DNA of 64,000 bases from Spisula solida (taxonomy: Eukaryota; Mollusca; Bivalvia; Venerida; Mactridae): positions 39,920,551 through 39,984,550 of the forward strand of contig OX365945.1 of assembly GCA_947247005.1 (NCBI GenBank), given 5' to 3'. The translations under genes and the position numbers were made by a program. This document shows, piece by piece, positions 1-10,705 of this stretch (within the stretch, counting starts at the first letter, position 1; the number at the start of each line of letters is the position of its first letter). Under the pieces are notes generated by a model. That model did not search any database. It saw only the letters and a list, made by a program, of their open reading frames with translations, and was not told the origin of the DNA.

Positions 1-48
1 CCAAAACCATGTTACAAGGATGCATTCCACTAACTCAAAATCACACTT

Positions 49-190
49 ATACTTTTGTTCCGCAAGTGGAACCATACGGTAATTGGCAAACTGGCTCTAT
101 GTATGTCATTTAACTAGCCATACTTTTGTTCCGCAAGTGGAACCATTCGGTAATTGGCAAACTGGCTCTATGCATGTCATTTAACTAGCC
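49..190. repeat. 71-bp tandem duplication (2 copies)
   Basis: Two adjacent 71-base copies (49-119 and 120-190) differ at only two or three positions (for example CATACGG versus CATTCGG). Both contain TTGTTCCGCAAGTGGAACCA, itself a small imperfect palindrome (TTCCGCAAGTGGAA). No coding function is visible. It is probably the edge of a longer local tandem repeat cut by the window start. Confidence 0.9.
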
Positions 191-1119
191 ATATGATTCC
201 CTATATTGATATAACCTAAGCATCACTTATACACATGGAAATGTGTAGATACAGCCCGAGTTAACGTGCTCAAGTCAACAATTCAGGATAGACAATATAA
301 TTATATACAAACTGAATCCAATGGGAAAAAGAAATAAAAATTATACGCCATATCCTTCAATTTAATAGATTCTATCCTCCATGATGATCATTGATGCCAT
401 ATCTCTGCATTCCGTGTTTCCATCACAATCCACAATAAAGCCTCTGTTCAGTATGCACCAATCTAAAGTCTTGGCCAAATTGTGAAAGAAGAAAAATATA
501 AATATAGCCATAAAAGTATAATTATCTTAACAATAATGAATACATATTTAATAAGTTATTTCTCTTCATGCATAATAAAACTTGACACACATAAGCCTGA
601 TTAGGTGGGCTGCATGAAGGTAATGATATGATTAAATTTATATCTCTAACACAGCCCCGTTGATATATCGCCAACTTTTCCAAAAGTTCACTGGTGGCAA
701 TGCTCGGATAAAAACACTCTGTCTGAATAACTCGCACCTACACCTGGCTGCAGGCACTACATCCACCAAGCGCTCTTCGATTGTTCATGGCAGAACTTAT
801 TCAATATATATAAATCCCCAAGTAGGCTACGCCTTAGTTCATATTATCCAAACATCATTCACTTGATTTGAATCAGTATAGCCTTCGAAGGCCTAGATGC
901 GTTCACCTTAAAGTTCAAGCTTGGACGGTCTGTTAATACCAAGTCGGAATCAACTAGCACAAGGGCCTACTCTGGTCAGCAATCTGCAGTGATGTTTAAG
1001 ATCTGCCACCAGGTTAACCAATAACCATACATAATTTATCATGGGGAACAACTCTGTACACCAAGCTACGAGTGACGTCATAAATCAGAAAATGACGTCA
1101 TCCCATATCAATGCAATTT
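191..1119. other. unassigned non-coding DNA
   Basis: This is AT-rich DNA. Short open frames are all under 75 codons and show no recognisable domain, splice context or repeat structure. I see nothing I can name here. Confidence 0.6.
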
Positions 1120-1267
1120 CAGGGGCGTAGTTGGTGGTTGTGTTTGGGGTCCTCAACATTGTAAAAATGTGCGACTTTAATGTCATTTTGGCCAAATTTA
1201 TCATTTTACTTTCCTTATAAATTAATGAACGCACGCGTGTACGTCCGCATCGCTGGCTACGCCACTG
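1120..1267 (-). mobile_element. CAGGGGCG-type MITE, copy 1
   Basis: The ends are inverted: CAGGGGCGTAG on the left and CTGGCTACGCCACTG on the right. The reverse complement of the body aligns with the MITE at 29328-29512 (shared blocks include CGTGCGT, CATTAATT and CCAAAAT), so this is the same family in the opposite orientation, shortened near one end. The flanks are AATTT (1115-1119) and AATTA (1268-1272), a 5-bp target duplication with one mismatch. There is no coding capacity, so it is a non-autonomous DNA transposon. Confidence 0.85.
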
Positions 1268-3012
1268 AATTATGTAATAAAATGACAATTCAGCGTGTCA
1301 TAATCTTTAGAATGTTCAGATCTACCGTACTAAACAATAGCTATCTGCATATAAACACACCTACATGTCAATCATGATAATCTAAACAGACAGACAAAAA
1401 CCTTGACCATGAATGATGCAATCGAATTCGTCTGTTCCATCTCGATTGTTGAAATCATCTAAAATCAGATATAAAATAATACCATCCAGACCTCAACCTG
1501 ACACATCAGTTGTCACCAAACCTTCATCTAGCAGCATCCACAATTAATACCACAATTTACAGTAACAAGCAGGATTCAGATCACATTAAAGAAATGAAAG
1601 ACCAGTCTCTCATTTTTATTTTAAGAAAGGAAAGCGGTGCACATGTAACTTACGCAATGTGAAAATCACTAAAGGTTAAAACCCTTAAATGTTTAGGTTC
1701 AAGACAATAAATGTTTGGCCGCCTCAAAATAAAATCACCTAGCCTGGATTACCGGCCCCTTACACTACGTGATAGAGCCAGGCAACGACGAACTATGAAA
1801 GCTCGCATATGGAAGAAAACTTTACATACGTTGAGAATAAAAAAACGGTTAAACGTGTTAATAATGTAAACCAAGCAGATATTTGAATTTGTGTTGTAGT
1901 ATTGCACCGAGAATAGTAGATTTTGAGTTTTTAACACCTTGCGTTGTAAAATAATTCGATGAATAATTAAAGTTGCACCATTTCGGACGTTGTTACATTT
2001 CCATGCACAATTTCGGATATTTATTTGAACACTCCAAACTTCATTCAGACAACTGTGTGGCAAGTATATAAGCTGTGCCCACTCAGTAGTATTATAATAA
2101 TGTTAATATACGAATGTGTATGTTGGTAATTCAAGTATATAAAATTAAAATGACACTTATTCCTACATATGCCTAGCTCCAATAACTTCACTTAAAAGTA
2201 GAAGACAATACACAATTAGACGCTTCTGCTTTTTAACTCAGGACATGGGACCCGACGATGGCGCGATAAATATAAATAATGTTTAAGTAATTTGTTATCA
2301 TATAAAAAACACCCAGTAACATCAGCTTTAGAAATATACTATATATTAAAAAATAAATAATGGTGAGGAAAAGTAGGCCTACCAACAAATAATTGTAATC
2401 AGGGGCGGCTTCAGGCCTCACAAAATACATGAAGAGCGAGCGAAGTGAGTAGGAAAAACATGAATTAATTGTTTATATATGAGCAGCATGTTCAGAACTT
2501 GTTTTGCGAATGATGCGAACTAGACAAAATGCATTCAGTTTTTCATCCGGAATAAAATACAAATTACGTATGCTGCGTTAGATAATTATGCACAACATTG
2601 AACTTGACTTGAAACCAATGTTGGTTGTACAGTTTCATGGAAATTCAACTTATAGGTGTCAAGGGATAATCCAACATATTACATCAAGCATGCTAGCTCC
2701 CAATATAAATCCCATATACGTGGGGTGGTCAAAAAGAAATGTGACAAATGCCATAATTTGCCATAATATTTACGAAACTCAGCACACGAAGAGATGATAT
2801 ATTTTGTAATGCGCATACAACACTTCTTATTTATATCAGTATTCATTGTAATTTTACAGCGTTTGTCTAATTTCTTTTTGATCACACCTCGAATATACTG
2901 GGTAAATGTTTGCACATGCGCAGCCTCAGAAAAATTCTAAAGATTTCATGGTAGGACAAGGTCACAAACTTTGAGGTTCTAAAGAGGGCACACTCATCCA
3001 CAATCTACTCCA
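1268..3012. other. unassigned AT-rich DNA
   Basis: No supported gene. The longest open frame (1749-2063, - strand, 104 codons) is rich in Asn, Ile and Arg, lacks any motif and is typical of random AT-rich sequence. No clear repeat boundaries were seen. Confidence 0.6.
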
Positions 3013-3276
3013 CGTCTTCGTTGACTGGGTCATGTGAGTCGTATGAGAAAAGGCATGATTCCAAAAGACCTCTTATACGGCCAACTACAATAAGGATCTC
3101 GTCCACAAGGTCGTCCTAGTCTTTGGTACAAAGACACGTGCAAGCGTGATCTGCAGAGCACTCACATCAACTCCGAAAAAGGGGAGTACCTGGGCCAAGA
3201 TAGAACAAGCTGGGGACGTGTCGTCCAAAAAGTAGTGAAAATGTATGAAAATGGCAGAAGGCAGGTAGTGGGGTAA
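3013..3276 (+). pseudogene. LINE ORF2 C-terminal remnant
   Basis: Read from 3013, the frame encodes the characteristic tail of a non-LTR retrotransposon polyprotein: LGHVSRMRKGMIPKDLLYGQ, then GRPSLWYKDTCKRDLQ, then LGQDRTSWGRVVQKVVKMYE. Many animal LINEs carry this 'GHV.RM....IPKDLLYG.L..G.RP.GRP.LRYKDTCKRDL' block after the reverse transcriptase domain. Two in-frame stops (TGA near 3022 and TAA after LYGQLQ) show that it is dead. The lysine- and glutamate-rich stretch to about 3420 (CCAAGAAGAAGAAGAT) may be the rest of the tail. No RT domain lies upstream, so the copy is 5'-truncated. Confidence 0.85.
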
Positions 3277-3644
3277 AGAGAGCTAGGAAAAAGGCCACAT
3301 TACAGAGCACAGACTCAGTATCGTCTGCATCGACTGCCAAAGAGAATAGGTCTTAAATAGGCCTTCCTGATGCAACCCATCATCTTCCTAGAAAGACGGA
3401 GGCCAAGAAGAAGAAGATATACTGGGTTATTAAACAGTTCAAACCAGAAGGGTTTTACACAAAAAGGAGATCTCCCACGAATGGCCTACCTCATGAAACA
3501 AACAAGCAAGCACGAAAAATTGATTTGAGGAAGCTGAGTCTGAAATACGATTAAGTATACAAATGTTTTAACTTTGATCTGAAGAACTAAATGCTGTGTT
3601 TGAATATGCGTATGTATGCGTCTTTGTCAGTCTGGAAACGAACT

Positions 3645-4163
3645 CCAGGGACCGGGATTACAACCAATACTTACACTCAGCACTCAGCACTCAGCACTCA
3701 GCACTCAGCACTCAGCACTCAGCACTCAGCACTCAGCACTCAGCACTCAGCACTCAGCACTCAGCATCAGCACTCAGCACTCAAATATTGAAAATGTTAT
3801 ATAATGAGCTATTATTTGTCCTAGATTGCAAATTTAGATGGGGAAAATGTAAAATATAGTTAATGAGTGTTGAAAATATCATTTGATAAATTTTCTTTCC
3901 CACTTTGTACTATTTATGAGGTGTAAATGTAATTATTGAATATGAGTGCCACACTCAGCACTCAGACTGATGCATTGCAATTATAGCTTACAAATGCACT
4001 AAATCAAACTAGGAAGTAAGTCAAAAACAATGTTTAGTACCAATTTAACATTATTACAGCATCTTGCTCTAAAAATATGCCACAATGAACCTCTAAAGGG
4101 TGGCTTTCTATATTCGAGTATCGAGTGCTGAGTGTAAGTATTTGTTGTAATCCTGGCCCCTGG
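3645..4163. mobile_element. inverted-repeat element enclosing a heptamer minisatellite
   Basis: The left arm 3645-3685 (CCAGGGACCGGGATTACAAC...) and the right arm 4123-4163 (reverse complement CCAGGGGCCAGGATTACAAC...) match over 41 bases with three mismatches. The arms end in CACTCAGCACTC, the seed of the internal heptamer array at 3674-3783. It is about 519 bp with no coding capacity. I see no convincing target duplication, so the superfamily is open. Confidence 0.75.
3674..3783. repeat. (CACTCAG)n heptamer minisatellite
   Basis: About 15 nearly perfect copies of the 7-base unit CACTCAG run here, with one deletion near 3765 (CATCAG). Two further units sit at 3952-3968. Because 7 is not a multiple of 3, the array is open in all three + frames; those open frames are artefacts. 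Confidence 0.95.
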
Positions 4164-5937
4164 TCCCGGAAAATCAGGAATTATGACAACAGAAGTATGG
4201 TTGGCCCGGACCCATCACAGTTATAACACAGTTGTGCCCTGGTCACACTATCCAGGGTCAACATCACCAATTACCACGGATTCGATACGGCGTTGTCAAT
4301 AACATTTCGTAGTCATATTAAATTCCTGAGTCTTAAAATCTAGTCCTACCTAATTCAATTCGTTCTTTATCCGTACCAATGTGTATTTATCTGTAGTAAC
4401 CCGTTCTCAAAAGACAACATTAAATCAGACAGGGAAGTCAGCACTTAGCTTTACCAGCCGAGCACAAAAATCATAAAAACACACAAGCAGAAAGCTCACA
4501 TGAAACAGCCGAGCACAGAAAACATAAAAAACATACAAGGCACTATGCCCAACTAAACAAGTTATGATCCTCCCATGTCCAAGCTGTCAAAAATCTGAAT
4601 GAACAAGTTAGCGGCTGTTTAAAGTAACAAGTCACTCGTGTGTGTGATACATGCAGGTAATAATGCATGTATCATTTTATTATGCGACATCGTTTAAGTG
4701 TGAGGCCATCATATAAGAGTACAAGCGAGGAATTTGTACACTAACTGCCCGGTACCTTAATATATTGGTTGGACATATCATGCGAAGTTAGATACGTTAA
4801 AATATCTAAATAAACCACAGGATACAGACTATCCTTATTACGTAACATTTCATTAAGTCCACTCTCAGTCAAAGCAACCCGTCGTAATACAAAACCTACC
4901 TCTCCGTAACAAACCATGTTCATGAATAAGTCCCATAGTTCTACGATGCTAGATATCAATCTGTATTACCATGTGGCATTCAGTACCAACCGATAAAAAT
5001 TCTTTTTTTTTTCCACATTAGTATGCCATACGGTCCGTACTTTCGAGTTGCTGACTCGTATCAGTTCCTTATAACCCGCTATCATCCGTAGTAACTAGAG
5101 GATGGATGACTCGGCCGGGTTTATTATCAGTGACTGAGTGACCAGGGCATAATAACACGGAACATACCAGTACATTCTCTGTATGATCTGTGATTATGTC
5201 GTATGTATTATAAATTATAAGTTAAAGTAATTCAGAGTTAAGTATTATATTCATAAGTAAATTAATTACCATTGGATTTATTTCGCATACTAGTAGATCT
5301 ACATGTATTTAAATTACTCGATCTTTCAAACTACTCGGAAGTACCTATCATATTTTTTCAAATATAATTACTATTCTATACTTTAAATTAAATGTACTGT
5401 TATTGCCAGATTTTTGTGCTTAAAATATCTACACCCTTGTATGGGAAAGATTGGTATATTTTCAGTATACACGCACACATTGCATTGAAATACAAAAATG
5501 TTCTTATTATCTAGGGTGTATGTATAAAAACGCACATTAATTTATTCTACTTCGTGATATAAATGACATGTTTCCGTCTGATATTGATTTATAAGCAATC
5601 AAATTAAGTGGATGTACTTAGACAGTTGTTTTATATTATATATGAAAAATAAACATAACAAAATTACTATCCGAATTTTAATGGACGCGTAACAACGTCC
5701 GAATTGGTGCAACTTCATTATTCATTGATTTATAGGTAAATGCTCAATTAAATGCAAACAAACTTATCGGTTTTAGACACAACATTCAATATCAAATTAC
5801 ACTATTTACTTGGATTATGTTGGTAACACGTTTTATTATTTTTTTGTTCACACCTTAATTTGCTTTCTTCTTACTATGACTGCGGCCATGTGTAGTTGTT
5901 GCCAGACGTACTATAACCAAGTACGCCGGGAACCAGA
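4164..5937. other. unassigned AT-rich DNA
   Basis: No gene is supported. A short inverted pair, GTGCCCTGGTCAC near 4226 and GTGACCAGGGCAT near 5138, could be the worn ends of a roughly 1-kb DNA element, but the similarity does not extend and no target duplication was found. Poly-T is present at about 5001. Confidence 0.5.
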
Positions 5938-7351
5938 CTAAAAATCACCTATCCTGAAGTGATAGCTGCCAACATTTTCGAGTTGTATATCACCGTAGCA
6001 CAATTGTATATCGCGTGCACGGGGTCTGCCCGGTGTCAATATCATAGTGGCGCACTTACTAGCATTATAACGGTAACGCCACTTGTTAGCGTAGTTTCTA
6101 CAAGTACACAGAAGCTCGTTTAAACCGTCTTTTGTCAGTGACAACAGAACTACGTCGTCAGATTGCGTAGGTGCGCTAAGGTTTACATCATTTATGCGTA
6201 GACCGTGTGGTGACGAGCAGAGGTCTTTAAGGAGTCCGTCAATATAGACCGTGTAAAGGAACGGAGAACATATACTACTTTGTCGTGTGCCTTGTGCGAT
6301 GTTAAATTGTTTTGAAAGAAAGCCACTACAAACAACACGACTAGATGCTCCTGTTTACATATCTTTGAAAAGCCTGAGTAAATTTCCCGTAATACCAAGC
6401 TCGTACAGTTTATGTAACAGACCGTCAATCCACGTCATATCGAACGCTTTCGAAGCGTCGAGAAAGCAGCTGTATAGAGCATTGCCGCGTTCAAAACAAT
6501 AATTAACGGATTCTTGGTAAATGAAAGAAGTCATCTTACATGATTTACCCCTCTGAAACCCATGTTGTAAGGGATGCAAAGACTTTAACAGACCACTTTG
6601 TTCAATACGAGTCAGTAGCACTTTCTCAAACAGTTTTGAGATAACTGGTAACAACGAGATGGCTCTGTAGTTGTTAGGCTTGGATTTTGGTTTTCCTTGT
6701 CTCTTATGTAGTGTCACAATTATTATTTGTTTAAAACGCTCTGGGACATGTTCGCGAACTAAAATTAATGAGAATAGTTTGGACAAGCACCTTAAAATGG
6801 ATTGACCCCCAAACTTAATATGTTCGTAAGTTATCTTGTCGTATGACGCGCTTTTCCCATTAGGCAGAGCCCTCACAATTAGAGACAGTTCGTTAACACC
6901 TATTGGTTCAACAAGGCTCTCGCTAACTAGATTGTTGTTGCCATAGAGAAAATGTTCTAAGTTGGACTCAACTTTCGTTTTGAAATCATTATCAAAGTCG
7001 GGGTTATTGTAAAAGCTATAAAGGTTTTCGAAGTACTTTTGCCATCCATACAAAATTCGTTCTGGATCAGATTCTAACTTGCCTTGAAAGTTTATCTCTG
7101 AGTAAGATTGCTTATGCTTACGAGTTCACAACCTTCCGAAACCCCGTTTGATCCATTTCAGCTAAATTATCGATGCGCTCTAATTCGCGCCTTTCAAAGT
7201 CACGTGATGCTTTTCTTAACGACCGACGAAACACACGTTTTTCATTTTTGTAGTCAATGAAAAACTTACCGCATCTTGGACGACCAGCGTTATCCCAGTT
7301 ACGTCTGGCTTTTGTCATTTTAGCGTGAAATTCCTTTAACGAAGGTGACCA
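5938..7351 (-). pseudogene. LINE reverse transcriptase, 3' part (decayed)
   Basis: On the - strand this encodes the linker and RT domain of a non-LTR retrotransposon. From the 5' side come a charged linker (WSPSLKEFHAKMTKARRNW), the fingers (NGKSASYDKITYEHIKFGG), the block NNYRAISLLPVISKLFEKVL, then QHGFQRGKSC, the palm aspartate in CFLDASKAFDM, and the catalytic block as QSDDVVLL (6154-6165, where YADD is usual). One frame runs from about 7120 to 5938, broken only by TAA at 6355-6357. A one-base shift near 7118-7122 separates it from the linker. The G of the conserved RQG..SP motif is changed (RQSSICSP). The 3' end is truncated soon after the RT domain. It continues 5' at 10075-10263, beyond the inserted foldback element. 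Confidence 0.92.
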
Positions 7352-10069
7352 CACACCGTACAACCAGCTGTGTGTAAGGCAGTTATGTATGTTGAAGGCA
7401 GAGGCACACGCGTTTTATGCCACTAGAGTGGGGTAAGTATTTGTTATTTTATATGTGTTTTGTGTTGCTTTTGTAAGTGATCACTTACATATATCGTTGA
7501 CGGGATGAATGAACAATAATTATGTACAATTTATGTGCCCACAAATGCCATATTATTCGAGTAAACAGGGTTTAGGTGGTATGCGATGTTTGCCAAAAGT
7601 TCGAAACTTTCGCCTTTGACTTTGAATTCTCAATTGAATTCGTGGTTTGGAACAATTCTAAAACATTGAATACAAACTTCAATCCTTCCTCAATATATCC
7701 GTCGTTTCCGTTTTGGAAAATGTGCAATTTCTGTGAAGATACAGAGGTTTAAATTGAACGAGGTACGAAAAAAATGCTAACGAAATAGGCAGTTCTGTTT
7801 TTCGAATGATAAAGACAAAGACATAGCGTTAAATATTAATGCTAACGCAGAGGCAGAGATAAGAGACTTATGCTAACGACAAAGGCAAACATTCTAATGA
7901 CTTGACGGGGCCATAAAACCCCTTTGTATGATTTGTATGTTATAAATATAACCCTGATTCATGTTAGGCTGTATTCCAAAGTCCATTTCACCAAGAATCA
8001 CGGGTGTTTAATGGTTATTTTCATCAAGTTGATAAACGGAATATATTACAAACCTGGTGATCGCTGACGATGGCAATTGTCGGTTGTGAGTGGCCTTTTA
8101 TGCCTGTTAATGATGAGTGCATGGCTTTTTTGGGGTGTAAGCTCTTCAGGCACTGTCTTAGAGTTTAGAAACTAATGGTTCTCGTAGTATTCCATCGATA
8201 ATACAAGTTAAATGTTAACAAAATGACGGTGAAATTTGCAGTTTTTGGGAGGCGCAATAAGTTATACAAGTTGAATTTTATAGTCTCCTAATCATTGAAG
8301 TAATACAATGACCGGAAATCAAAGGTTGTTGCTCTGTCGAGGAGGTTGTACTTTACATCTTATTCGTGCTGGAGCTTTAATTCTCTAATTAAGTACATGT
8401 CCATGCACGTCTGCATATTTAATAAATGTAGATCTATGACAGTTAGGTATAAATACAGCACTTGTTTGTCAGCAGTTTACATGAACTGTAAGTCATCGAC
8501 ACTGGAATTTTTACGTGACACTCTATTAAACTGCTTTATGTAATATAGATACGTTTTATTTGTTCCAGAATCGACCAACTATAGTTATATACACACGTTT
8601 CTACAATCGACTATACTTTAGTTGATGAAACTACTTTTCTTCCTACACCGCCGCTAGGCAGCGCCACCTTTGCAATAGTAAACCGGTCAGTCGGTATTGC
8701 ATTACTGCATATTGCATAACTACCGACACAGATGTAAACCGTCATGCAAAATAGTTCCATCAATTGCAGCATATAAATACTACAAAGCTACTTCATATTT
8801 CTAAATCTATAGGACAGTTGGATATCCCAATATATAATTTAAACCTATTTCCAGTATTTCTTTGTATTTACAAAGCAATTACCACTTCTGTTAACTGCCT
8901 TCCGTACCTTTTTCGTCGGCATAAGCTGTTACGTAATCATATACTGCGGTACTGACCAAGTATTTCTAATTATAATCAAAATTGGCTGCTTAGAAGATTA
9001 ATACCAAGATCATATGTTCGACTGCACATGTATAGCAATGTATCGGGGCATTACGATGTTTTACGACATTATGTCTTATGTTCTTCGTGTGAGTTATTCA
9101 CGAAATATAGTCAAATAAAATTTGTAACACACAAATAACATACATTTTTGTACAAACAAAACAGTGCGTTAAGTTCCCTGTCAAGTAATTTGAATTGCTG
9201 CATTTCGAACTTACGTATTCTATAGAATGCTAAAAAGTATTAGTTTCTTAACTTCATGATAACAAATGGAGCGCTTAATGCCCCCCCCCCAAAAAAAATA
9301 AACCAGTTCGTCATTTACAGACATAAAGGGCCACTCACAACCGATAATTGCCAGCGTCAACGATCACCAGGTATGTAATATATTTCGTTTATCAACTTGA
9401 TGAAAATAACCACTAAACACTCGTGATTCTTGGTGAAATGGACTTTGGAATACAGCCTAACATGAATCTGTGTTATATTTATAACATACAAATCGTACAA
9501 AGGAGTTTTATGGCCCCGCCAAGTCATTAGAATTTCTGCCTTTGTTGTTAGCATATGTCTCTTATCTCTGCCTCTGCGTTAGCATTAATATTTAACGCTC
9601 TGCCTTTGTCGTTATCATTCGAAAAACAGAACTGCCTATTTCGTTAGCATTCTTTTCGTACCTCGTTCAATTTAAACCTCTGTATCTTCACAGAAAATGC
9701 ACATTTTTCAAAACGGAAACGACAGATATATTGAGGAAAGATTGAAGTTTGTATTCAATTGTTTAGAATTGTTCTAAACCACGAATTCAGTTGAGAATGC
9801 AATGTCAAAGGCGAAAGTTTCGAACTTTTGGCAAACATCGCATACCTAAACCCTGTTTACACGAATAATATGGCATTTGTGGGCACATTAATTGTATATA
9901 ATTATTGTTCATTCATCCCGTCAACGATATATGTAAGTGATCACTTTCAAAAGCAACACAAAAGACATATAAAATAACAAATACTTACCCCACTCTAGTG
10001 GCGTAAAACTCATGTGTCTCTGCCTTCAACATACATAACTGCCTTACACACAGCGGGTTGTACGGTGTG
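7352..10069. mobile_element. 2.7-kb foldback DNA element inserted in a LINE
   Basis: The ends are inverted, CACACCGTACAACC at 7352 and GGTTGTACGGTGTG up to 10069. Inverted similarity continues for about 760 bp per arm (7352-8115 and 9306-10069), enclosing a 1.2-kb loop. The flanks are GACCA at 7347-7351 and 10070-10074, a perfect 5-bp target duplication. Removing the element and one GACCA restores the LINE reading frame (KPYW joined to SPSLKEF), which proves both boundaries. The arms hold short internal repeats of the form TGCTAACGNAAWAGGCAG. No transposase frame is visible in arms or loop. CAC ends with a 5-bp duplication are seen in Transib, among others, but the assignment is not proven. 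Confidence 0.93.
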
Positions 10070-10074
10070 GACCA

Positions 10075-10263
10075 GTAAGGTTTAAGTTTATAGTTATAAT
10101 TGCGACGGGGGAGGCACTTGTTGGCAGCGGTAGAGATACATGAAATGATTCCATTATACGAATTGTCGATATCATTATAGTCTATGTCGGCACTTTCGAG
10201 GTATGCTACATTCTTTATATTTCTTTGAACTCGCTCTAATAAAACCTTTATTTGAATAATCAC
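10075..10263 (-). pseudogene. LINE linker, 5' part of the split LINE
   Basis: The - strand frame reads through ERVQRNIKNVAYL and AANKCLPRRNYNYKLKPYW and then meets the foldback element. The KPYW motif normally precedes the '(S/T)PEL...RNRARR' region just upstream of the RT in this type of LINE. It joins in frame to the segment ending at 7351. No endonuclease motifs were recognised upstream of 10263, so the copy is probably 5'-truncated or further interrupted. Confidence 0.8.
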
Positions 10264-10545
10264 AAAATAGAGAGTATGATTATTGCAAAGATAATAGTGG
10301 ATCAGTTAATATAAAACTTCGATGTAATTAACGTTGAATTAACGTATATAATGATTTACAATGATATATTCCAACAAAACATTTTAAAAACATTTTAAAT
10401 GAAAAAAGGATGCGCATATCGAAGAAGACTGCGTACCATGTGCCTTATGTTTTCGGCGTGGACTCAATATTAAATTTCAAATCACGTCAATATGAATTCC
10501 ACCGACCGTCAAGCAGGTAATGTCTTGTTAATAATTTAGAAGTCA
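10264..10545. other. flank between the split LINE and the giant element
   Basis: AT-rich, no recognised feature. It could be more LINE sequence, but I see no endonuclease motif. It ends with GAGGAGATGG (10546-10555), one copy of the giant element's target duplication. Confidence 0.5.
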
Positions 10546-10555
10546 GAGGAGATGG
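10546..10555. repeat. target-site duplication, left copy
   Basis: GAGGAGATGG abuts the left terminus GGTCATCGC and is repeated exactly at 22608-22617 after the right terminus. Confidence 0.85.
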
Positions 10556-10705
10556 GGTCATCGCTAAGCGGCGTCTATATAACCGAGACATCCATATAAT
10601 GTAGGTTTTCCGGTGAACTTCGTAATCCCACCTTTTAGATTTATAGGCGTGACTTGTGCTACTGGATTGCCCGTAGAATGATTTCAAATAGTTGTACCGT
10701 ATTTG

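Noticed and set aside
3591..3859. Three overlapping + open frames of 60-90 codons
   Set aside because: They are the three frames of the CACTCAG heptamer array and carry no unique protein sequence.
4190..5170. A ~1-kb TIR element bounded by GTGCCCTGGTCAC / GTGACCAGGGCA
   Set aside because: The inverse match is short, does not extend and has no flanking duplication.
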